From NCBI RefSeq assembly GCF_900141835.1, contig NZ_FQZD01000022.1, positions 1-64,000 on the forward strand: DNA of 64,000 bases, written 5' to 3'. Both the position numbers and the translations under genes were made by a program. This document shows, in pieces, positions 16,434 through 25,371 of the stretch. This DNA comes from Propionispora hippei DSM 15287 (GTDB lineage: Bacteria; Bacillota; Negativicutes; Propionisporales; Propionisporaceae). A model generated the notes under the pieces. It was not told the origin of the DNA and made no database searches. It saw nothing but the letters and a program-made list of their open reading frames with translations. Each line of letters opens with the position of its first letter. Within the stretch, counting starts at the first letter, position 1.

Positions 16434-17378
16434 TCAAGAGACTAATGAACTACTGCTCCGCTTACGCAGCTTCCATAATTCCGGCAGCGCCACTCCGGCC
16501 AGAATCAGCACCACACCCAGCCAACGCACTTCGCCGACCGGTTCATGCAGCACCAGCGAAGACATGAGTACCGCCACAGGCAGCTCCGCCGCTCCCAAAA
16601 TGCCGGCCATGCCTTCACCAACATGAGGCACGCCAATGGCAAACAAAAGTGGTGGCAGGAAAGCGCCAAAAAAGCCGAGCAAAGCGCCAAACAGCAGCAG
16701 CGGTCCCCATAATAAACCGTTAAACAAAAAATAAGGCGGAAATAGAATGGCTAAAAGGATGAAGCCGCCGGTAACCATCCAGGCACTTCGGCTTATCGGG
16801 TGAGCAGAAGGTACAGCTCTGCCGCTGAACAAAATAAAGCAGGAGTAGCTGACTGCAGCCAGCAGGCCAAACAAAATCCCCCACCGGTTGAAAGGCATCG
16901 CTGCTTCCCCCAGTACACCGGCCGCCAGCAAGGTGCCCGCCAAAATAACCAGTAAGGCCAGCATCATGTTTTTTCCCGGTCGCCGGCAGGTAAGGGCCGC
17001 CTGAATGGCCACGCCAATCCAGGTAAACTGGAACAACAAAATAATGGCGAGCGAAGCCGGAATATAACGAAGCGACTGATAATACAGCAGCCCGGTAATG
17101 ACGGTAGGCGCTCCTGCCAACATAAGCAGGCCTCTTTGCCGCCAGGTTAAATTCGTATAAGAGCTGTTGTCAGCCTGATTGCCTCGGCTCCCAGCGGACT
17201 TAGCCGATTTTTTTCTTTGGATATAAAACACGGACAGCCAGGAAAGCACCACACCGGTCAGCAGTTGAGTGCCCACAATTTCGCCAAGCTGAAACCCGGA
17301 CTGATAAGCCAGCACAACAATTGTGGATAATACCCCGTAACTTGCGGCTCCCACAAAAACGGAAACAGAATATTTCAT
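16434..17378 (-). CDS. EamA-family (DMT) transporter under a purine riboswitch
   Basis: Protein of 314 residues with ten predicted membrane helices in two EamA repeats, the second starting near WGILFGLLAAVSYSCF. EamA proteins are mostly exporters of metabolites. A basic cytoplasmic insert (IQRKKSAKSAGSRGNQADN, about 53-71) is unusual in length. The leader carries a guanine-type aptamer whose predicted logic is ON with ligand, as for the adenine-controlled efflux pump PbuE of Bacillus. Purine-base or nucleoside export is therefore the leading guess (inference). Confidence 0.85.
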   Translation of the reverse strand: MKYSVSVFVGAASYGVLSTIVVLAYQSGFQLGEIVGTQLLTGVVLSWLSVFYIQRKKSAKSAGSRGNQADNSSYTNLTWRQRGLLMLAGAPTVITGLLYYQSLRYIPASLAIILLFQFTWIGVAIQAALTCRRPGKNMMLALLVILAGTLLAAGVLGEAAMPFNRWGILFGLLAAVSYSCFILFSGRAVPSAHPISRSAWMVTGGFILLAILFPPYFLFNGLLWGPLLLFGALLGFFGAFLPPLLFAIGVPHVGEGMAGILGAAELPVAVLMSSLVLHEPVGEVRWLGVVLILAGVALPELWKLRKRSSSSLVS

Positions 17379-17423
17379 GATCTACCTATCCTCCTGTATA
17401 GCTATATCAAACAGTCTCATTGC

Positions 17424-17475
17424 ACAAAAAAATCCTAACCACGGATAAGGATATTCCTTATCATCGTAGTTAGGA
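17424..17475 (-). terminator. Terminator overlapping the purine aptamer 3' side
   Basis: On the minus strand TCCTAAC (17469-17475) pairs with GTTAGGA (17433-17439), with an inner ATAAGG/CCTTAT stem, followed by TTTTTTTG. The left arm contains the 3' strands of aptamer helices P3 and P1, so a folded, ligand-bound aptamer would prevent termination. Confidence 0.85.
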
Positions 17476-17530
17476 AGTATAGGCTCCCTGTAGAGACCCC
17501 CACCCTATGATTGCGGGGCTATACGAGAAA
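17464..17530 (-). ncRNA. Purine riboswitch aptamer, guanine-type (C at the specificity position)
   Basis: The minus strand reads TCGTATAGCCCC...ATAGGGTGGGG, then TCTCTAC, then AGGGAG CCTATA CTTCCT, then AACTACGA. P1 is TCGT/ACGA, P2 CCCC/GGGG, and P3 AGGGAG/CTTCCT. The loops carry ATAGG and CCTAT, which can kiss as in the xpt and add RNAs. The residue aligned with position 74 is C, which in this family pairs with guanine or hypoxanthine rather than adenine. J2/3 deviates slightly from consensus. The remaining gap (17531-17778) holds no gene I can support. Confidence 0.85.
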
Positions 17531-17778
17531 CATATAAAGTTGCGCAATACATTCTATATGGTACACGGCCAAGAAATTCCTGTCAATAGCCTTACAGACA
17601 GTCTAGAAGAAACGGTTCGTTTGAATCACCTCTCTCGGCAGGTAATCCTCTTAATTCCACCCAATTTGACCATTCTGGCACTACAGCACATTAGCCACTT
17701 TCTTAGTTCCCATTCCCTGCATGACTCCATTTTCAATAACCAGACAAGGAAAACAACACTTAACAAATACGCGGCTCT

Positions 17779-18699
17779 TTAATAATATTCAATTATTCTA
17801 GTCTGCAGCGGTCCCTCTTTCTTTATATGGCCATTGGGGTATTCATATATTAGCCCACCGCGCAACCAATTACCGTATCGGTCAAAATCACTGTAAGTAA
17901 TGATGGTACTTGTTTCGCCCCAGGGGCCCCGCTCAAAGCTCCTTGTTCCGGTCTGGCGGTCCTCGTCGTCAAAGCTGACCTGCGTTTGGGACTTAAGGAT
18001 GCACTCAGCAGAACCAACAACCTCACTTTCATAATGTTTGGATACAATACATCTTCCATGTTGATCATACTCATTTTCAACCCGCTGGGAAACCGACCCG
18101 TTCTCCCGATAAGCAGTCTGTACAATACACAATCCACGTTCATCATATTCATAAAGAACCTTCAGAAAATGCCTATCTGTTTTATCGTAATAATTTATTT
18201 TCTTAACTAACCCGGTGTCATCGCAGGTGCTGATTGTTTTTCCTTCATAGGTCCCGTCTAAACCAAATTTATAATAATCGATAATTTTTCCGTTCTTATC
18301 CAAACTTCCCCTCACTTCGCGGGGATAGCCTGCTTGTTGATAGTGAGTAACATAGGTATGATTCACATCATTATAGACCGTGCCGTCTACTGTCTTCTTG
18401 CCATCCGCACCAAATTTCTCAGACTTAATCGACCGGCCAGAGGAATCATAATAAATAATAGACTTTGTTTTCCACTCAATCTCCATCGACGCTATTGTTC
18501 CGTCCCGTCTGTACAGTTTGGTCGTTACAACCGGAATACGGTTGGGATCAGAAATGACAACCGTGCGTACCGATTGTACCGGTCCAAGTAAAAACTGCTT
18601 ATCCTTATCCAAATCATTCGCCGCCAAGACAGGAGCAGACGTAAAAAGCATTATCATATTAAGACAAATTAACACTTGGGCAAGGATCTTGTTTAGCAC
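17779..18699 (-). CDS. Exported hypothetical protein with YD/RHS-like strand repeats
   Basis: Protein of 306 residues with a signal peptide (cleavage near APVLAA). The mature part consists of repeated short strands with Y-D, DxxGR and G-x-x-x-Y patterns (YYDSSGRSIKSEKFGADGK, YEYDERGLCI, NEYDQHGRCI), reminiscent of YD/RHS repeats or MORN-like surface proteins. No catalytic site is seen. It stands alone. A surface or periplasmic role is likely; no function is claimed. Confidence 0.7.
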   Translation of the reverse strand: MLNKILAQVLICLNMIMLFTSAPVLAANDLDKDKQFLLGPVQSVRTVVISDPNRIPVVTTKLYRRDGTIASMEIEWKTKSIIYYDSSGRSIKSEKFGADGKKTVDGTVYNDVNHTYVTHYQQAGYPREVRGSLDKNGKIIDYYKFGLDGTYEGKTISTCDDTGLVKKINYYDKTDRHFLKVLYEYDERGLCIVQTAYRENGSVSQRVENEYDQHGRCIVSKHYESEVVGSAECILKSQTQVSFDDEDRQTGTRSFERGPWGETSTIITYSDFDRYGNWLRGGLIYEYPNGHIKKEGPLQTRIIEYY

Positions 18700-18756
18700 G
18701 CTAATTCCTCAATTCATCCGACTATAAGCTAGCTGTCGCTTTATCCTCCCTAGCAA

Positions 18757-19257
18757 CTATGCTTGTGTTGTTGTACTGTTCAGTCCGGCCAGATAATTTC
18801 TCAGAACGCCGACTACCACTTCATGATCTTCTTTTTGCGGCAACCCGGATACGGCAATCGTTCCTACCGGGCCGACATTTTTAACAATCAAAGGAAACGC
18901 CCCGCCATGATCGGCATAGTCCCGCAAGGCAAGACCATACTTATTTTCCAGTGTCTTTTCCTGTTGACGCAGCTTGGTTCCCACATGATAAGAGCTTTTG
19001 CCAAAATGGTGAACCACGTTGCTTTTGCGCCGTACCCAGTCGTCATTATCTAGCGTAGTGCCTTCCATCGCCAGATGAAACAGGCACTGCTGATTACGGG
19101 CAATGTGAATGACCACCGCTTTGCCCCGGCGTTTTACCTCTTCGTACAGCATCATTCCTACGGTTAACGCCATCTTGGAAGTAAAGGCGGAAAATTGAAG
19201 CTCCCTTTCCTCCTGTTCCAATACGACCAGTTCTTGTTCATACTCAGTCACCGTCAT
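18757..19257 (-). CDS. UPF0303 / heme-degrading-domain family protein
   Basis: About 166 residues, the normal size of the UPF0303 (HbpS-like, YBR137W-like) family. Characteristic segments are GKAVVIHIARNQQCLFHLAMEGT, DNDDWVRRKSNVVHHFGKSSY, and ADHGGAFPLIVKNVGPVGTIAVSGLPQKEDH. The fold is known and some relatives bind heme or act with chaperones, but the reaction of bacterial members is unsettled. The ATG at 19257 follows AGGAGGGGATGAA; the longer frame is rejected on that ground. It follows the LysR gene by about 90 bases on the same strand. Confidence 0.88.
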   Translation of the reverse strand: MTVTEYEQELVVLEQEERELQFSAFTSKMALTVGMMLYEEVKRRGKAVVIHIARNQQCLFHLAMEGTTLDNDDWVRRKSNVVHHFGKSSYHVGTKLRQQEKTLENKYGLALRDYADHGGAFPLIVKNVGPVGTIAVSGLPQKEDHEVVVGVLRNYLAGLNSTTTQA

Positions 19258-19348
19258 TTCATCCCCTCCTGCTACGCAATCGTAAACTATTGTCAATTTC
19301 CATTATATACCGGAGGGCAGATAAAAATAAAGCCGGCTTTTGCGACAG

Positions 19349-20230
19349 TTAGCTTTTCTCGTCTGGTTCCCGGAACATCTCGACAAAGCGGGCGGCCACC
19401 GGTGACAGGACCCGTTTCTTATGCCAAATAACCGCCCGGGTGGTGGTAATCAGCGGGCTGGTAATCTGTCTGACACACAGCGCCGAGCCAACAAAAATAT
19501 GTACCGACGACTGGGGCACAATGGCAATGCCAAGCCCCAGCCTGGCCCAGATCAGGAGCGGCGTAATGTCGTCACTGGTACAGAGGATATCCGGTTCGAA
19601 TCCCATTTGATGGCAATACTCCAGAATGATATTCTCGTGCCGGCGATGAATAAGCAATGCTTCACTCCGCAGTTCATCCAGCCGCACACTGCCGCCACAG
19701 GTTTCTCCAAAAACCGGCGGCTTGGCCACCGCCACCATTGGCTCCTCGGGCAAAGCAATAAAATCATAAAGGGTAAAATCAAAGGGAAACCTCACAATCC
19801 CCAGCTCAATAATACCTGCCTGGAGCAACTCCAGAATGCTGCGTGTCTCCCCTTGCCGTAAATCAAACGATACTTTGGGGTATAGCTTGTGAAATTCCTG
19901 AATGTGCTCCGGCAAAATGGAGCGGCCCGATGAAGTGATAGTGCCGATGATCAGCTTACCGTTCACTCCTCCGGCGACTTCCCTGATTTCGTCCGTCGTA
20001 ACCCGCATAAGCTCCAGCATCTGTTCCGCCCGCTTGCGCAAAACGTGACCTGCCTCAGTCAGCGTAACCTGTTTCCGGTTGCGCTCCAGCAGCTTAACGC
20101 CCAGCTCCCGTTCCAGCAAAATTAATTGCTGACTAAGCGGCGGCTGGGTAATATGCAACCGTTCGGCTGCCTTGGTGATTTGCCCTTCCTCGGCAACCGT
20201 CAGGAAATATTTCAATTGACGAAATTCCAT
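19349..20230 (-). CDS. LysR-family transcriptional regulator
   Basis: About 293 residues. The N-terminal winged helix MEFRQLKYFLTVAEEGQITKAAERLHITQPPLSQQ is a textbook LysR domain. A periplasmic-binding-like effector domain follows (LIIGTITSSGRSILPEHIQEFHK, with PMVAVAKPP and LLIHRRHENI). The start at 20230 follows GGAGGCGACGAG. It is divergent from the thioesterase gene at 20421 with a 15-bp LysR-box palindrome between them, so that gene is the probable target. The effector is unknown. Confidence 0.92.
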   Translation of the reverse strand: MEFRQLKYFLTVAEEGQITKAAERLHITQPPLSQQLILLERELGVKLLERNRKQVTLTEAGHVLRKRAEQMLELMRVTTDEIREVAGGVNGKLIIGTITSSGRSILPEHIQEFHKLYPKVSFDLRQGETRSILELLQAGIIELGIVRFPFDFTLYDFIALPEEPMVAVAKPPVFGETCGGSVRLDELRSEALLIHRRHENIILEYCHQMGFEPDILCTSDDITPLLIWARLGLGIAIVPQSSVHIFVGSALCVRQITSPLITTTRAVIWHKKRVLSPVAARFVEMFREPDEKS

Positions 20231-20247
20231 CTCGTCGCCTCCCATCC

Positions 20248-20262
20248 ATTCGAAATACGAAT
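20248..20262. promoter_or_regulatory. LysR-box
   Basis: ATTCG-AAATA-CGAAT is a perfect inverted repeat fitting the T-N11-A rule for LysR regulators, in the divergent gap. A plus-strand promoter (TTTTCA, 17 bases, TATAAT at 20308-20313) lies between it and the thioesterase gene. Confidence 0.65.
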
Positions 20263-20420
20263 ATATAACAGATAAAATAAGTATTTTTCATATATGTCAT
20301 TCTTTGCTATAATTCTACTTGAAAACAAACCAATATGTCAAAGACGTTCCAGCCTCCCTTTGTATACTTAATACTGTATACAGGCTAGACTGCTGCTGTC
20401 TGCAAAGCGAGGAGATATCT

Positions 20421-20870
20421 ATGAAAACCCAACCCATGATTATTCATCATATGGTCAAAGGAGCAGACCTTAACCATCATGACACCTTATTCGCCGGCCG
20501 GGGTGCCGAATGGCTGGTAGAGGCAGGGTTTATTGCCGCCGCCAGCCTGACCCAGCCGGAACACATCGTTTGCCTGAATATTCACGGCATGATCTTTACC
20601 CGCCCGGTGAAAAAGGGCAGTTTGCTGAAATTCGAAACACGCATCGTCTACGCCGGCCGGACCAGTCTGGTGGCTTATGTACGCGTCGTATTCAGTCAGA
20701 CCGATGAATTCGTCGTCGAAGGGTTTCTCACTTTCATCCATGTCATCGACGGAAAACCCGTCCCGCACGGCATCACCGTTGAACCGGTAACTCCCGATGA
20801 ATATGCCCTCTATGAAAAAGGCAAGCATTTGAAGGAACAGGGACACCTGAGCACTAAAAAAATCGGGTAA
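20421..20870 (+). CDS. Hotdog-fold acyl-CoA thioesterase (YciA/Acot-like)
   Basis: About 149 residues. The start of the hotdog fold reads DLNHHDTLFAGRGAEWLVEAGFIAA, the catalytic N/D-H-x-x-x-LFAG pattern of acyl-CoA hydrolases. It is followed by GMIFTRPVKKGSLLKFETRIVYAGRTSL, typical of the YciA/BFIT class. It hydrolyses acyl-CoA esters; chain-length preference is unknown. The ATG at 20421 follows GAGGAGATATCT. Divergent LysR control is likely. Confidence 0.9.
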   Translation: MKTQPMIIHHMVKGADLNHHDTLFAGRGAEWLVEAGFIAAASLTQPEHIVCLNIHGMIFTRPVKKGSLLKFETRIVYAGRTSLVAYVRVVFSQTDEFVVEGFLTFIHVIDGKPVPHGITVEPVTPDEYALYEKGKHLKEQGHLSTKKIG

Positions 20871-20938
20871 ATTCCCTGAATTTGTTGCCAGGCAAGCTAT
20901 GATATTTTTAACAGCAATATAAACCGGTATAAAAAGAA

Positions 20939-20983
20939 GCAAGGGACCCTGCGGTTTGATTTCGCATTCCCTTGCCTCTTTTT
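20939..20983 (+). terminator. Terminator after the thioesterase gene
   Basis: GCAAGGGA pairs with TCCCTTGC around a loop containing GCGGTTTGATTTCGC, then CTCTTTTTG. Confidence 0.8.
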
Positions 20984-20990
20984 GTTTGCT

Positions 20991-21755
20991 TTACGCCCTG
21001 GCGATTACGCTTTGGCTGATGCCTGTAAGCCTGGCAATCTGCCGGGTGGAGATACCCTCGATTTGCTTTATTTTCCTTAACACTTCATCCCGGTCCGTTT
21101 TTTTCATCGTCTGAAGCTCCAGCGACGTCCTGCTGTTTGCTAATTGCTGGATCAAAGCCCGTGCCTCCTCGTCCCGCAGCAGGACCGGTTCTTTATACAC
21201 CAGGCTAGGCACAGCGTTGTCAGACGCCTGCATAAACTGCTTGAATTGCCGGCTCGCTTCTTCATCGTCAGACGAAAACATCTTCAATATGTAAAAAGAA
21301 TCAACCAGAGGATTTGCCTCAAAATAGGCACTGTAGCTGCTGCTCCACCCCTCGGACAGGCTTTGGATCAAGCCGGCCCTGACCGGATTCTGATGGATAT
21401 GCCGCAGCACCGTCAACAAATAGCTGTCAGTCTCCACCGGTTCACTCTGAAAACGGTCCTGAAACAAATGGCCGCACCGGTAATATTTGCGATTATACCA
21501 GGCCACATAACGGACCCCGATGCGCTTCATAATGGCCCCGATATCTGTCCCGTTCTCTTTGATCACCAGATGGATATGATTATCCATCAGACAATACCCG
21601 TATACCTCATAATGACAGTCCGCTTTATAAAAACCTACGCATTCCAAAAACTTTTCCTTATCTTCGTCATCCTCAAAAATAACCTGACGGTTAATACCGC
21701 GCAGCAGAATGTGGTATATCCCGCTGCTGCTCTTTTGCCGGGCTTGTCGCGCCAT
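20991..21755 (-). CDS. REP-associated tyrosine (Y1) transposase, RAYT-like
   Basis: About 254 residues. The Y1_Tnp domain has the HUH pair in YCLMDNHIHLVIK (about 56-68) and a tyrosine region around LLTVLRHIHQNPVRAGL. The C-terminal tail (KIKQIEGISTRQIARLTGISQ) is a helix-turn-helix found in Firmicutes relatives. Such single-domain transposases are usually domesticated and associated with small palindromic repeats. Upstream, GAGAACCGTCCCCC (about 21799) resembles the short motif I recall flanking many clostridial copies. The gene is intact. The start at 21755 (MARQARQ) is preferred over 21764. Confidence 0.9.
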   Translation of the reverse strand: MARQARQKSSSGIYHILLRGINRQVIFEDDEDKEKFLECVGFYKADCHYEVYGYCLMDNHIHLVIKENGTDIGAIMKRIGVRYVAWYNRKYYRCGHLFQDRFQSEPVETDSYLLTVLRHIHQNPVRAGLIQSLSEGWSSSYSAYFEANPLVDSFYILKMFSSDDEEASRQFKQFMQASDNAVPSLVYKEPVLLRDEEARALIQQLANSRTSLELQTMKKTDRDEVLRKIKQIEGISTRQIARLTGISQSVIARA

Positions 21756-21978
21756 GCTCGTCACCTCAAGATCATTGTAGCACTAAAAGCAGCAAGAATC
21801 AAGAGAACCGTCCCCCGGAAAAGATGGCTTGACGATTGACTGTTTACCGTACCGCAACCGGTAGTTGCGGCAAATGAAAAGCAAAGTATATAGTGCAACC
21901 GGTCCTTTTCTTCTATAATGAAAGTAAAGCAGGTGCTAACAGCATCCCTGCTCAGCCTGTATAAAGGAGCCATGTACA

Positions 21979-22743
21979 ATGAATATGGAGATTGCCAATC
22001 AATTGGTCAGTTTACGCAAAAAGAACGGTCTTTCCCAGGAAGCCCTGGCCGAAAAGCTGGGTATCAGCCGCCAGGCTGTCAGCAAGTGGGAACGGGGTGA
22101 AGCCTCGCCTGATACCGATAATCTGATCCAACTGGCCAAATTATATCAAATATCACTGGATGAAATGCTGCTGTTAAAGACGCCGGGAGCACCGGATGAA
22201 GAAGAAGCTTCACAGACTAAAACAGACGATCCCGCACCCGACGAAACACCTCCCCCGCAAAGGGGCGCCGGAATTCACCTAAAAAGCAAGGACGGCGAAA
22301 TATATATTGGCCGGGACGGCATTTATGCCACCGATTTCACCGACACCGTCCACAGCCAGGACACAGCCCGGCTTACCATCAACGGCCAGTCCTACACCTG
22401 GCGGGAGGCCCGGGCCAAATGGCGGCACAACTATCCCGCCCGGTTCCCCCTAACCCTGCTGGCCCTGCTCATCTATTTGGGCGTCGGCATGCTCTACGAC
22501 ATTTGGCATCCTACCTGGCTGGTTTTTCTGCTTATTCCACTAACCGGCAAAACGCTCGCTGCCATTCAGCATAAAAACTGGCGAAAGCTCCCTTATCCGC
22601 TGATCATTACCGTCATTTATCTTTGTCTGGGCTTTTTGTATCATAGCTGGCATCCCGCCTGGGTTCTCTTTTTGACAATCCCCCTATACTATTCCGGAGT
22701 CAGCTACTTTACCGCCAAACGAAGTCCGCAAGAACCTTTATAA
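21979..22743 (+). CDS. XRE-family regulator fused to a membrane domain
   Basis: Protein of 254 residues. An N-terminal HTH_3 domain (MEIANQLVSLRKKNGLSQEA..LGISRQAVSKWERGEASPD, residues 1-60) precedes a proline-rich acidic linker. The C-terminal region contains two tandem repeats of paired membrane helices with a shared YDIWHPTWLVFLL / YHSWHPAWVLFLT motif. The helix-turn-helix is of the kind often fused to membrane sensors. The target is unknown. The ATG at 21979 follows AAAGGAG at nine to ten bases. A terminator follows at 22786. Confidence 0.87.
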   Translation: MNMEIANQLVSLRKKNGLSQEALAEKLGISRQAVSKWERGEASPDTDNLIQLAKLYQISLDEMLLLKTPGAPDEEEASQTKTDDPAPDETPPPQRGAGIHLKSKDGEIYIGRDGIYATDFTDTVHSQDTARLTINGQSYTWREARAKWRHNYPARFPLTLLALLIYLGVGMLYDIWHPTWLVFLLIPLTGKTLAAIQHKNWRKLPYPLIITVIYLCLGFLYHSWHPAWVLFLTIPLYYSGVSYFTAKRSPQEPL

Positions 22744-22785
22744 GACAAAAACAAGCATACGGTTCCCACCTGAAACGCATATATT

Positions 22786-22829
22786 AGCTCCGGAACAGGG
22801 TTACATCCTGCTCGCGGAGCTTTTGTTTT
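22786..22829 (+). terminator. Terminator after the XRE membrane regulator
   Basis: AGCTCCG pairs with CGGAGCT across a loop with CAGG/CCTG, followed by TTTGTTTT. It may also end the convergent metK transcript. Confidence 0.75.
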
Positions 22830-22840
22830 ATCATTGCCTA

Positions 22841-24040
22841 TTAAGCCAACTTGCTGCCCTCCAGCGATCGCAGCCGAACGGCTTTGTCCGTCTGCTCCCA
22901 GGGTACGGTCACATCGGTCCGGCCAAAATGTCCATAAGCGGCAACCTGGCGGTACAGTGGCTGCCTTAGGGCAAGCTGTTCAATAATCGCCGCCGGCCGC
23001 AGGTCAAAGTGGCGTTCCACAATATCCACCAGTTCCCGGTTGCTGACCAGGCCGGTGCCGAAGGAGTCGACAAAGATGGAAACAGGCCGCGCTACACCAA
23101 TAGCATAGGCAATCTGGATTTCCAGCCGTTTGGCCAGTCCGGCGGCCACCAGATTTTTCGCCACATAACGGGCGGCATAGGCCCCCGACCGGTCCACCTT
23201 GGTTGGATCTTTGCCCGAAAAAGCGCCGCCGCCATGCCGGGCAAAACCGCCATAGGTATCGACAATGATTTTACGTCCGGTCAGTCCGGCATCGCCCTGC
23301 GGGCCGCCTACGACAAACCGGCCGGTGGGATTGATCAGTACCTTGGTCCTGTCATCCAGCAGATTTTCGGGAATAGTCTCATTAACAACATAGCGCTGAA
23401 TATCGGCGGCAAGCTGCTCCTGAGAAACTTCCGGATCATGCTGGGCCGAAATCAGCACCGTATCCACCCGGACAGGCTTTAGCCCATCATATTCCACAGT
23501 AACCTGGGTCTTGCCGTCGGGACGAAGATAGGCCAGAGTTCCCTCCTTGCGTACGGCGGTCAGCCGCCGCGCCAGCCGGTGCGCCAGAGCAATGGGCGCC
23601 GGCAGATATTCCGTCGTCTCATCCGAGGCATAGCCGAACACAATGCCCTGATCACCGGCGCCGATGGCATCCCATTTTTCCTGGCTGCTGCCTGAACGGC
23701 TTTCCAGGGCCTGATTGACGCCCTGGGCGATATCCGGCGATTGTTGATCCAGAGCGACCAACACCGCCGCTGTCGCCGCATCCAGCCCGTATTCCGCCCG
23801 GACATAGCCAACCTTAGCGATCGTCTCTCTGGCTATGACAGCTATATTGACCTGGGCGCTGGTGGAAATCTCGCCGGTAATGAGTACCAACCCGGTGGTC
23901 ACGCTTGTCTCGCAGGCCACACGGCCCAGCGGGTCCTGACTCAGCACCGCGTCCACCACACTGTCGGAAATCTGATCGGCCAGCTTGTCAGGATGCCCCT
24001 CCGTCACCGATTCGGAAGTAAATAAATACCGTTGTTTCAT
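22841..24040 (-). CDS. metK: S-adenosylmethionine synthetase, coupled to nitrogenase-like genes
   Basis: Protein of 399 residues with all MetK signatures: [20 protein letters not shown] at the N terminus, [12 protein letters not shown] in the centre, [15 protein letters not shown] for the P-loop-like segment, and a C-terminal [10 protein letters not shown]. It makes S-adenosylmethionine from methionine and ATP. The ATG at 24040 overlaps the stop codon of the NifD-like gene (ATGA), so it is translationally coupled as the last gene of the reductase operon. No S-box precedes it. The placement suggests dedicated SAM supply, perhaps for the radical SAM protein at 31414 or for SAM-linked chemistry of the reductase (inference). 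Confidence 0.96.
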   Translation of the reverse strand: MKQRYLFTSESVTEGHPDKLADQISDSVVDAVLSQDPLGRVACETSVTTGLVLITGEISTSAQVNIAVIARETIAKVGYVRAEYGLDAATAAVLVALDQQSPDIAQGVNQALESRSGSSQEKWDAIGAGDQGIVFGYASDETTEYLPAPIALAHRLARRLTAVRKEGTLAYLRPDGKTQVTVEYDGLKPVRVDTVLISAQHDPEVSQEQLAADIQRYVVNETIPENLLDDRTKVLINPTGRFVVGGPQGDAGLTGRKIIVDTYGGFARHGGGAFSGKDPTKVDRSGAYAARYVAKNLVAAGLAKRLEIQIAYAIGVARPVSIFVDSFGTGLVSNRELVDIVERHFDLRPAAIIEQLALRQPLYRQVAAYGHFGRTDVTVPWEQTDKAVRLRSLEGSKLA

Positions 24041-25371
24041 GATGCACACTCCTTATCCTTATGATCATCTTGCCGCCGGCTCTGCCGGATTTGTCCAACC
24101 AGATCCTCCAACAAGGTTACAGCGCCGTCAAAGCCCAAATAACTCCGGCTAAGCCAGAACCGGTCACCGGCCGGAAAGGAAACAGGCAAAAAGGGAAGCT
24201 GCTGCTGTTCGGCCCACGCCTGTTCCAGCAAGCTGCCCAGCACCAGTTCTACCTTGTACCGGCTAAGGCTTGTCACGATGTCCTGCCGGTCTTCACTAAA
24301 GACCAGTTCGGTTCCCCAAGAGTTCAGTTCCGCCTCCAGTTGTTCTTGTAGACGCCGCTGCTCTTCCTTCGCCAGAGGATCGGTAACTATTAACAATTTG
24401 GGGATTAAGCCCGTCGTCCCGGTCAGAAATTCCTGCAGGCCCAGGATAAAAGAGCTTTCCCCGACGGCGGCGAATTCCCGTTGAACACCGGCGGCAAAAT
24501 ACACCTCGGCCAGTTGATTCAGATAATAATTCTGCCGATGTTCTTCCCGGGCATACAGCCCGGCCAGCTGCTGCGCCGGTAGCTCCAGCCTTTCGCCCAG
24601 TTGCTGTAAAAAGCGTTGGGTCGCCGTAAAGCCCACCGGCAAGCGGGACACCTCCAGATAGGGAACGCCCGCCTTTTCTTCCAGATACGCTGCCGCCTTC
24701 CTGCCCCAGGGCGAAAGCACCAGCGTCAGTTCGGCCGAAGCCGCCGCCGTCCAGTTATCAATGGTCTGCCCCAGGCCAAACAGCCGGTTAACCCGCAGTC
24801 CCGCTTGCTGCAGCAGGGTTTCCAGCGCCAGCAGGTTCCCCTGCCAGAATACATCCTGTCCCGGTATGATGCCCAACAAGTTAATCAATCCCCGTTGCGT
24901 ATGCTTCTGCACCGGAGCAAGACCAACCGCATAAGCCAGGAGACCCTGCACCACCGCTTCATAGCCCTGGTGCACATCGCCCTTAAAGCCCGGCGCCGCC
25001 ACCTGCAGCACCGGATAGCCCTGCTCCCGCGCTTCTTTGGCCATGGCCGGAATATCGTCGCCGACCAGTTCGGTGGCGCAGCCGGACAACACGACATAAG
25101 CGTCGGCTTCTATCGTTTTTACCGTATTCTTTATTTGTTCCCGCAGCCGGGAAGCACCGCCAAACACGATTTGCTTTTCCCGCACATTGGAGGACGGCAG
25201 CGCCGCCCGCTGTCCCTGATAACCGCCCTGCTTTCCCAATCCCAGTTCTTCCTGACGGCCGCAGCCGGCCGTGGAATGAACAATGGGCAAAAGCCCCTCT
25301 ACCGCCCGGACAGTCTGAATGGCGCCCAACAGCGCGCAATGGTTGCGGCAGCTTTCTATGATGCGGCTCAT
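24037..25371 (-). CDS. Nitrogenase-like reductase subunit (NifD/BchN-like, three cluster cysteines)
   Basis: Protein of 444 residues of the oxidoreductase nitrogenase component 1 family. Cys12 ([12 protein letters not shown]), Cys37 ([11 protein letters not shown]) and Cys98 ([12 protein letters not shown]) have nearly the spacing of the P-cluster cysteines of NifD (26 and 66 residues there, 25 and 61 here). No cysteine follows until the extreme C terminus, so the FeMo-cofactor ligand equivalent to NifD Cys275 is absent. With the partner encoded one base upstream it would form a heterodimer holding one inter-subunit iron-sulfur cluster, as in DPOR/COR-type reductases. The substrate is unknown. 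Confidence 0.85.
   Translation of the reverse strand: MSRIIESCRNHCALLGAIQTVRAVEGLLPIVHSTAGCGRQEELGLGKQGGYQGQRAALPSSNVREKQIVFGGASRLREQIKNTVKTIEADAYVVLSGCATELVGDDIPAMAKEAREQGYPVLQVAAPGFKGDVHQGYEAVVQGLLAYAVGLAPVQKHTQRGLINLLGIIPGQDVFWQGNLLALETLLQQAGLRVNRLFGLGQTIDNWTAAASAELTLVLSPWGRKAAAYLEEKAGVPYLEVSRLPVGFTATQRFLQQLGERLELPAQQLAGLYAREEHRQNYYLNQLAEVYFAAGVQREFAAVGESSFILGLQEFLTGTTGLIPKLLIVTDPLAKEEQRRLQEQLEAELNSWGTELVFSEDRQDIVTSLSRYKVELVLGSLLEQAWAEQQQLPFLPVSFPAGDRFWLSRSYLGFDGAVTLLEDLVGQIRQSRRQDDHKDKECAS

Noticed and set aside
17507-17782. Plus-strand frame of 91 codons after the purine riboswitch
   Set aside because: It begins inside the aptamer on the opposite strand, has no ribosome binding site, and the product is not protein-like.
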